Positions 56,556 through 64,000 of a DNA stretch of 64,000 bases are shown here, in pieces; the first letter of the stretch is position 1; every line of letters begins with the position of its first letter. Both the position numbers and the translations under genes were made by a program. The notes below the pieces were generated by a model. That model searched no databases. It saw only the letters and a program-made list of their open reading frames with translations, and was not told where the DNA came from. The stretch is from the NCBI GenBank assembly GCA_016858145.1, contig JAEHOE010000034.1, positions 62,001 to 126,000 of the forward strand, read 5' to 3'. This DNA comes from Edaphochlamys debaryana (taxonomy: Eukaryota > Chlorophyta > Chlorophyceae > Chlamydomonadales).

Positions 56556-58142
56556 CTTGACTCTCGGAGGCTCGAAAAGTATTGAAGAGGTGTAGGTGTG
56601 AAGCGCGAGAGACGAGTACACAAGGAGCACGAGAATGACGGTGAAGGGTGGGCCCGCGGGGCTAAGTACTCGCATGGGCGAGGCCCTGTGTGGCCAGAAA
56701 ATCTCGGCCACTCACTTTCCGGTGGGTCCGTACGGCATTCTGGAACCTTTTGCTCTCACCGTTGTTTTGCCACTTGTGCGAATGTGTCTGTATGCGGGCT
56801 GCTCAGGTAGAGCTCGCGATGGGGCTAGGGTGCGGTCAATCGCCCCGCGTTTGCGAGGCGCGCGCTGAGGAGCCACCCACGCGCGCGCTCCCTCGCACGC
56901 TCCATCTGATTGTTCTAGACGTTACGACCTCTGCTCCACGCCTGTACCTGCGCCACCGCTGTTGCGTGTGGTTGCGAGCACGCATGTCGGGGTTTCGCGC
57001 CGACATGTCTGACATGCGGGCCTGGCGTTGGGGCATTCCGGCCAGGGCGTGGTCCTGTATTCCGGGGGCTTGCATGGCTGCAAGCTCTTCACTCTGCACC
57101 TCGAGCTGGGTGGGCCCATATGACGAGGCAGCCGCGCAGCCCGTGGCAGCCTGGGGCAGCCCTGCCCCCCCCCCCTGCGGCGAGGAACCGGCTGCTCCGT
57201 GACCCCGCCGGTCAAGTGCCTCGGCGCCCGCAACCTGCCATTGCATATGACCTATGTCTTGCCCTACTCTGCGCCAACGTCGTCATTTCCCCAGTAGTCA
57301 GCTGTGCTCTTCCTGTCTTATGGGGTCGACGGGTCCAGGGGGTCGATGCCTTCCCAGGCGCCAGGCCAACTTGGTTCGACCAGCGAGCTGCGGGCCCACG
57401 CCGCGCAGAAGGGTACAGAAGGCTCTGAGCTTCCGTACCTACCGGGCGCACTGTACGTCAGTCAGGTTGCCGCCGTTGAGTGCCGATACAGAATACCGGG
57501 TTGAGAAGACATCAAGCGAAGCGCTTGATGTGGCGTAGGGCGTGTTTCGCGGACTACGCAGACCTAGGTACCCCCCCTTTCCCTGAGACGGTCCTACGAC
57601 GGGAAGGGGTTCACCAACGCACATGCTCTGCGGTCCGGCGTTGTATAGTGTCGTGTCAGGAGGATCAGCGTAGGCGAACGGGCAGGGTGATCTGGCACTT
57701 GGTGAGCAGTGCGGCGCGTGGTGCTGCTTCTCTGACACGCCGATGACCACAATACGTGCAGCGGAACCCACAGCACCTACACACGCGTGTCACTCGGGCG
57801 TCAAGCCATCAGAGGCATAACGGGGAGCGGTGAAGGGCGGTGATGGGGGGCCGGAGGGCATGGCCTTGCGGCATGGCCACCATGTAGCGCCCAAGGAGGA
57901 AAGCATCTAACACTCTCGATTCACGGAGCAGTACACGCAGGCGATGACGGGCGCAGCTGTGCTACCTGTACGGAAGCTGTGTACCTCCTGTCGGCTCGTG
58001 TCACTGCGCCCGCTGCAACCGGTGGAGAAAAGTGCCACCGCAACGTGACTTGAATGTCTAGACATCTTGCATGGCGCTGAAGCTTTAGCCACACTTGTAT
58101 TCAGGTAGGCTGATTTGATGGTGTGGTCGGAGATGGGTGCGG
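56556..58142 (-). promoter_or_regulatory. Upstream region of LHCSR copy B and spacer to copy C
   Basis: Conserved LHCSR upstream sequence with TTCTGGAA at 56,738-56,745 runs to about 57,392. The remainder (57,393-58,142) is unique spacer with no supported gene. Confidence 0.6.
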
Positions 58143-58184
58143 CCGTGAAGGCAACGGGAATACGGCCAGTATCACTCAGTGCCT

Positions 58185-58189
58185 TTACA
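58185..58189 (-). terminator. TGTAA poly(A) signal of LHCSR copy C
   Basis: TTACA on plus, about 470 bp after the copy C stop, at the position equivalent to copy B. Confidence 0.6.
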
Positions 58190-58655
58190 GTGCACCCTGA
58201 CAGGGGGCCTGTGCCCCGTCACGCATCTCACTCCTCCTTGATCCTAGTCCAGCACGGTAGCGCACTTCACTCCACGTAGCATTCGAGGTGCAGGATTGAT
58301 GTATACAAAACGCCGCTGAAGGCCGGCTGTTCGCCTCCCCCGCCACCCGCCCTTTCGCAGCCCGCTTGAGAACCATATGCTCCTACAGAGCCTAACCTAA
58401 GCCTAGGTTTGTCATAAAGAATGCTTAGCGTCTTATCGTCCAGCATCCACATCCAGGCCCATGGTGCAGTACAAAGGGGCCCTATCGCCGCACAACAGAC
58501 GAGCGCCAGAGCCTCCGGGCCATTAATACCTGCCGCAGTCACTTTTCAAGGCATTAGCTCAACCAGCGTGCGTCAGCCAATCAGCTGAACGAGTCAACAT
58601 CCTGCTGTGCTCCAAGGTCCGATGGGTCTACACAACTCCCGCTTGCTCCAGGCGC

Positions 58656-59907
58656 TTAGATGCCCTTGAGCTCCTCGGGAAGGGGGGTCAGGGGCAGGCC
58701 AATGTCCCTGGGGAGCGATAAGATAGGGGGGAGGAAGGGGTCAGGAAAGGTGCGGAGGACAGACAAGAAAGAACGTGGTATTTGAGCTGCCTTCAAAACC
58801 TGCGCAATATGAGCATGCCGTCCCAATGCAACCACTCCCTGCCCCTTGCTCACCGCTCCAGGTCGTCCAGCTCCAGGATGGCCTCCTTCTCGAAGCGCAG
58901 GAACAGGTGCTCGAAGATCTCAGTCTGCTCAACCAGCTCCTGGGCAACGAAGGCGGCGATGGCGATCATGGCCAGGCGGCCGTTGTTGATCTCCTTGGTC
59001 TGCAGCTCCTTGCGGGCAGCCTCGTCCTCGGGCAGCAGGTTCAGGGGGTCGAAGCCCAGGTAGCCGGGCTCGTACTCGTCCTTGAGCGCGTTGAAGCCGG
59101 TGCCGGTGGGGGTGGCCCAGGCGACGGCCACGCGGTAAGACTCAGCGACACCAATGAAGATCAGCAGGGGCTCCCAGAAGCCCTGGCCGATCTGCTGGAA
59201 GTGGTAGATGGCGGGGCCTGAGGTGGAGGGGGCGGAGGGCAGGGGGCAGGGAGGGTCAGAGACAGCAGGAAGACGCAGATGCACACGGATGAACTGACAG
59301 TTGACCAACACTTCGACGAGCTACTTTCACAGCTAGCAACCCCTGCCCTGCCCCCCCTCTTGCCCCCGCTCCCCCGCTCACCCTCCACGCGGCCGTCGAA
59401 GTTGAAGAACAGGGGGAAGTCCTGCAGCTGCTCGCCCACGATGAAGCCCAGGGCGGCAAGCATCGACACGCGGCCGTGCACGATCTCAGACTCGCGCCAG
59501 CGCTTCAGGTCGCGCAGGTTGGTGGTGCGGGCCAGGCCGGCGGGGTCAAACACGTTGTCGAAGGGGGCGGACACGCCGGGGCAGGTCTTGAGGTCTGAGG
59601 GGTGGGAAGAGGGAAGGAAGGGGGGTCAGCGGCAGGGTTTTCGAGATTTCTCGACTTACATGTGCACCCAGCAAAGCTAAGCACCATCGTTGTGCATCTG
59701 AGGACGGGGGAGCAGCATCAAGCACTACAACCCCGCCCCGATTGATCGCCGTGCGCGCGACTCACACTCGTACGCGTCCTGCTCCACGGCGGGAACGGGG
59801 CCCTTGCCGCCAAGGGTCTTGCCAGAGCGCACCACCACGGAGCGGCGGGCGGACACGCGAGGCGAGGCGCCGGCCTTCTGAACAGCGGAGCGCATAGCGA
59901 CGGCCAT
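58656..59907 (-). CDS. LHCSR: LHCSR copy C, stress-related light-harvesting protein
   Basis: Exons 59907-59766, 59594-59382, 59217-58854, 58707-58656 are again 142, 213, 364 and 52 nt (256 aa). As read, the mature protein equals that of copy A. Intron 1 and intron 2 lengths are close to copy B. The first 47 codons encode the transit peptide and a Pro/Glu linker ([14 protein letters not shown]), the same as in copy D. It is divergent (head-to-head) to copy D, with 3.5 kb between start codons. Nothing suggests inactivation: splice sites, start, stop and poly(A) signal are all kept. Confidence 0.97.
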
Positions 59908-60789
59908 CTTGACTCTCGGAGGCTCGAAAATTACTGAAGAGGTGTAGGTGTGAAGCGCGAGAGACGAGTACACAAGGAGCACGAGAATGACGGTGAAGGG
60001 TGGGCCCGCGGGGCTAAGTACTCGCATGGGCCTGGCCCTGTGTGGCCAGAAAATCTCGGCCACTCACTTTCCGGTGGGTCCGTACGGCATTCTGGAACCT
60101 TTTGCTCTCACCGTTGTTTTGTCACTTGTGCGAATGTGACTGTATGCGGGCTGCTCAGGTAGAGCTAGCGATGGGGCTAGGGTGCGGTCAATCGCCCCGC
60201 GCTTGCGAGGCGCGCGCTGAGGAGCCACCCACGCGCGCGCTCCCTCGCACGCTCCATCTGATTGTTCTAGACGTTACGACCTCTGCTCCACGCCTGTACC
60301 TGCGCCAGCGTGTGGTTGCGAGCACGCATGTCGGGGTTTCGCGCCGACATGTCTGACATGCGGGCCTGGCGTTCCGGCCAGGGCGTGGTCCTGTATTCCG
60401 GGGGCTTGCATGGCTGCAAGCTCTTCACTCTGCACCTCGAGCTGGGTGGGCCCATATGACGAGGCAGCCGCGCAGCCCGTGGCAGCCTGGGGCAGCCCTG
60501 CCCCCCCCCTGCGGGGTAACTCGTCTCCCGTGTCTCCTTCCCCCCCCCCTGCGGCGAGGAACCGGCTGCTCCGTGACCCCGCCGGTCAAGTGCCTCGGCG
60601 CCCGCAACCTGCCATTGCATATGACCTATGTCTTGCCCTACTCTGCGCCAACGTCGTCATTTCCCCAGTAGTCAGCTGTGCTCTTCCTGTCTTACGGGGT
60701 CGACGGGTCCAGGGGGTCGATGCCTTGACACAGTTCCCAGGCGCCAGGCCAACTTGGTTGAACCAGCGAGCTGCGGGCGAGCTGGTCCA
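59908..60789 (-). promoter_or_regulatory. Upstream region of LHCSR copy C
   Basis: Conserved LHCSR promoter-like block with TTCTGGAA at 60,090-60,097, followed by GC-rich conserved sequence up to the duplication edge near 60,778. Confidence 0.6.
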
Positions 60790-62880
60790 CGAGGCCGCAA
60801 GCTTCGTCGCGAGGTTTAAATGCATGTCTTGGATTTTGTTGGGACGAGGTGCTTCGCAGCGCACAGAGTTGCGCATGTCCCTGACGGGCAAAGTAGGCTA
60901 GGTCCCTTTCCCCTTTCCCCTTTCCCCTTTCTGACCGCACTGTTGAACGGTGCCGACTGCACTACCCCCATTGCCCCCCGGCCGCGCGCACTGTCCGCGT
61001 CCGTTGCATACCTCCAGCGCACCGCACACCCGCCGGGCCGTGGCCCGGGACGGCAGGGTATGGCCGCTGCCCCCGCTGCCTGCCGCACAGGTCCCGTCGC
61101 TGGCTGCACCGCCATATAGCCCGAGCCCTAGGGTGCCTACTAGAGGTCTAGAGGCTGTGCCCCTCCGTCTGCGGCACAACGCCTTCGTTACCCACAGGTT
61201 CGGCTCGTCGGCTACGACAAGGGAAAAAGGGCTGTGCCCCGTGTCCCCCCCAGGGGACCCAATGTTCGACCCGGAGTCTGGCTCCGTGCAGCCCTCAACC
61301 CCTCTCCACCACCAGCCCGCGCCATGGCACGCGGGCTCGCAGCCTCGCACCCGGCCATTAATCCGTTATAACCCCGCACTACACGAGGTGGTGCGCTCGT
61401 CAGGTGTCTACTCGCCTCGGCCTGGACATAGCCGGCCGGACCCACCCGCAGCTACGGCTTCGGGAACCTCCGCCCTCCTCGGCTCGTCGGCTACGAAGAG
61501 CGACGCCACCACTCCGCGGCAGTACGCCCCGTTGTCTATGATAACCGCTGAACGGTTGTACCGTCCCTAACACCGCTGTACGCCCACAAGCTGGGCCTGC
61601 TGAGATGGCTTTTCGGGCTGGGGCTGGGCACTGTGGGCAGGTGGGTTGATGGGCAACGCCTTCTGTGTTCATCGGCGGCGCTAGCGCTGTGTCCGGAGCC
61701 GGCGTCTCGGGTGCTGGAGCGCTCGGGCGCTCAGACCAGGCCCAGACTGGCCCAGACTCCCCAGCAGACTTTATAGAGGCGGCGTGCGAGGCTGTGCAAG
61801 CTTAGTGATCTGGACCGCAGCAAGCAAGCGTCCGTCCCTCTTGCCTCCCGTCGGCGCCGTGGCAAAAGCTGTAAGGTCCAACCCCCGCTCCACCCTCACC
61901 CCCTTGCCGCCCACCCGCCCGTTGCACTCACGTTGCCGAGTCCTGTGCGTCATCAGGCAAGACCCTTGCCTCCCTGTGCAGCCCATGTGATTCCGGAATC
62001 TGGTCAGAACATTCAGAGTTGGCCACGTAGTACTGCCGCCCGCCCGAATCACCCCGCCGACACCTATGCCCACCCCTAGGGCTAGCGGGCGTGCGGGGCC
62101 TCCAGAGCCCGAGCACCATGAGCTTGACTGGCAGCATCGTGCGAGCCAACAGCTGTGAGTGCCGCGCGCTGCGCCCTGCTGACGCACCCAGCACGATGTT
62201 GGCGTGGCCGGCGCGGTCCCGACCGCATACCTACATCCCACAGGTAACGAACATTTGGAAAGCACACGGGGCTCGGGGCAGTCGGGGACTGCAGGGGCCC
62301 AGTCAACTGGTGGCCGACCCCAATCAAGAGTCCGAACGGGCGGGCAGCTGCCTGCGCAAGGCTTGCCATGTCTTCGCGCCCTGGGCTTGAAGTCCCATGC
62401 CCTACCATGCCTGTCTCACAGACCGGACAGCACGGCATCGGCTGGGCAGAGGCAGGCGCCGTTGCTGGCAGGAGCGCATGCTTCCAATCCATGGGCCTTG
62501 GGGTGAGCGCCGCTCGGTAGGGGCAGTATCCTAGTAGGGGTGACGGGTTAGGGCTAGGTCCGGTAGCCCCGCTTGCCGACAACTCGAGCGTTTGTTGCGC
62601 CGCACCTCGCTGCACACGACCAGGGCTTTGGCCCACATGCCTGGTCTGGTGGGGCCGCTTGGGCAGCGCCGTTTGGCCCGGCTAGCGGTGCAGCCCGCCA
62701 TTCCGCCAACCCAGCAATGCCTGACGTTAGGCGGCAACCATAGGAACAGAGTCACTCGCAGGGACCGAGACTTTGCAGTCAACAGAGGGGCGACACGACG
62801 GGCGGTGAGCGGGTGGCAACAAGTCCACATGTGCCCCATCCTGATCAAGACTCACGTTCACGATGGAGTCGAATGAGCTT
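60790..62880. other. Spacer between head-to-head LHCSR copies C and D
   Basis: No gene is supported. A 206-codon plus frame (60,950-61,570) has no family motif. A (CCCCTTT)n tract sits at 60,902-60,932, and a GGCTCGTCGGCTACGA motif occurs twice, at about 61,200 and 61,480. Confidence 0.5.
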
Positions 62881-63394
62881 CCAGCCTCGCGAACCAGCTC
62901 CGCCCAGGCGCCCTTGCCGGAGTGCCCCAACGCCGGGCCCGCACGTGAGACATGTCGGGGCGAAACCTCAACTTGTGAGGTAGTGACCGCACGCGACAAG
63001 GCTGGCGCACGTACAGCAGTGGTCGCAAAGTCTAGAACAATCAGATGGAGCGTGCGAGGGAGCGCGCGCGTGGGTGGCTTCCTCCGCGCGCGCCTCGCAA
63101 ACGCGGGGCAATTGACCGCACCCTAGCCCCATCGCTAGCTCTACCTAAGCAGCCTGCATACAGTCGCATTCGCACCAGTGGCAAAACAACGGTGAGAGCA
63201 AAAGGTTCCAGAATGCCGTACGGACCCACCGGAAAGTGAGTGGCCGAGATTTTCTGGCCACACAGGGCCTCGCCCATGCGAGTACTAGCCCCGCGGGCCC
63301 TCGCATGTCAGCGATTTTCGTGCTCTTTGTGTACTCGTCTCTCGCGCTTCACACATACACCTCTTCAGTACTTTTCGAGCCTCCGAGAGTCAAG
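62881..63394 (+). promoter_or_regulatory. Upstream region of LHCSR copy D
   Basis: Inverted copy of the conserved LHCSR upstream block, with TTCCAGAA at 63,206-63,213. A small internal difference puts the upstream ATG at 63,240 out of frame, unlike copies A-C. Confidence 0.6.
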
Positions 63395-64000
63395 ATGGCC
63401 GTCGCTATGCGCTCCGCTGTTCAGAAGGCCGGCGCCTCGCCTCGCGTGTCCGCCCGCCGCTCCGTGGTGGTGCGCTCTGGCAAGACCCTTGGCGGCAAGG
63501 GCCCCGTTCCCGCCGTGGAGCAGGACGCGTACGAGTGTGAGTCGCGCGCAAGGCGATCAATCGGGGCGGGGTTGTATTGCTTGATGCTGCGCCCCCGTTG
63601 CTCAGATGCACAACGATGGTGCTAGTTTTGGAGGGAGCGCATGTAAGCCGAGCAGCCTCGAAAACCCTGCCGTTGACCCCCGTTCCTCCTCTCTTCCCAC
63701 CCCTCAGACCTCAAGACCTGCCCCGGCGTGTCCGCCCCCTTCGACAACGTGTTTGACCCCGCCGGCCTGGCCCGCACCACCAACCTGCGCGACCTGAAGC
63801 GCTGGCGCGAGTCTGAGATCGTGCACGGCCGCGTGTCGATGCTTGCCGCCCTGGGCTTCATCGTGGGCGAGCAGCTGCAGGACTTCCCCCTGTTCTTCAA
63901 CTTCGACGGCCGCGTGGAGGGTGAGCGGGGGAGCGGGGGCAAGAGGGGAGGCAGGGCAGGGGTTGCTAGCTGTGAAAGTAGCTCGTCGAAATGGCGGTCA
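63395..64000 (+). CDS. LHCSR: LHCSR copy D, partial (cut by window end)
   Basis: Exon 1 at 63395-63536 (142 nt) and exon 2 at 63708-63920 (213 nt) match the other copies exactly in length and, as read, in protein: transit peptide, helix [18 protein letters not shown], and the [16 protein letters not shown] loop. The donor GTGAGC follows exon 2 and the window ends in intron 2, so helices C and A and the pH-sensing tail are not seen. It lies on the opposite strand to copies A-C. Its intron 2 start (AGGGGTTGCTAGCTGTGAAA) resembles copy C, suggesting it came from the C/B lineage by inverted duplication. Confidence 0.95.

Larger units (their letters stand above)
54775..57392. repeat. Segmental duplication, unit B (LHCSR plus flanks)
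   Basis: From the poly(A) region through the gene to about 840 bp upstream of the ATG, this matches 58,143-60,778 at an offset near 3,368 bp, with high identity in exons and most introns. Confidence 0.9.
58143..60778. repeat. Segmental duplication, unit C (LHCSR plus flanks)
   Basis: Partner of 54,775-57,392. It differs by small indels, for example an extra polyC/GCGGGG segment near 60,500-60,550. Confidence 0.9.

Noticed and set aside
60950..61570. 206-codon plus-strand frame between LHCSR copies C and D
   Set aside because: No recognisable motif, no conserved relative in the window, and composition typical of stop-poor GC-rich spacer.

Overview
This is nuclear DNA of a green alga of the Chlamydomonas/Volvox group (Chlamydomonadales). 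The DNA is GC-rich, genes have many short exons with GTGAGT/GTGCGT-type donors and GCAG acceptors, proteins carry long Ala/Pro/Gly tracts, TGTAA polyadenylation signals follow the genes, and there are LHCSR photoprotection genes. The species cannot be named from the sequence alone. Gene models were built by reading conserved protein motifs across introns and checking that splice phases agree. Five models close exactly in frame: SWI3, HPP, RRM, GatC fusion and LHCSR.

Layout. 1-4.5 kb: a KDZ (Kyakuja/Dileera/Zisupton) DNA transposon with a CxC-type transposase on the minus strand. 5.0-16.5 kb (minus): a complete 27-exon SWI3/SMARCC chromatin-remodelling subunit. 17.9-20.4 kb (plus): an HPP-family membrane transporter with an N-terminal EF-hand. 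22.3-32.7 kb (minus): a MYND-finger gene split by a very recent Ty3/gypsy chromovirus (23,904-30,667; two 386-bp LTRs differing at one base; 5-bp target duplication GGCAC). 34.1-37.6 kb (plus): a multi-pass membrane protein. 39.4-41.9 kb (minus): a two-RRM RNA-binding protein, sharing a 234-bp divergent promoter with a 42.1-45.0 kb (plus) gene that fuses organellar GatC to an EMAPII/Arc1p-type tRNA-binding domain. 46.1-64.0 kb: an LHCSR cluster with three complete genes on minus and a fourth on plus cut by the window end. A many-exon bulb-lectin/ricin-like secreted-type gene (48.6-53.9 kb, minus) lies between the first and second copies.

How it fits together. The LHCSR proteins are thylakoid pH-sensing quenchers, and this locus shows array expansion: a 2.6-kb unit holding gene, promoter and poly(A) region is tandemly duplicated, another copy is inverted, and the proteins stay almost identical. 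The most unusual single gene is the GatC-tRNA-binding fusion, which may physically tie the organellar Glu-tRNA(Gln) amidotransferase to tRNA. A recurring curiosity is the tandem duplication of exon edges with their splice sites into the neighbouring intron, seen several times in SWI3 and once in the MYND gene.
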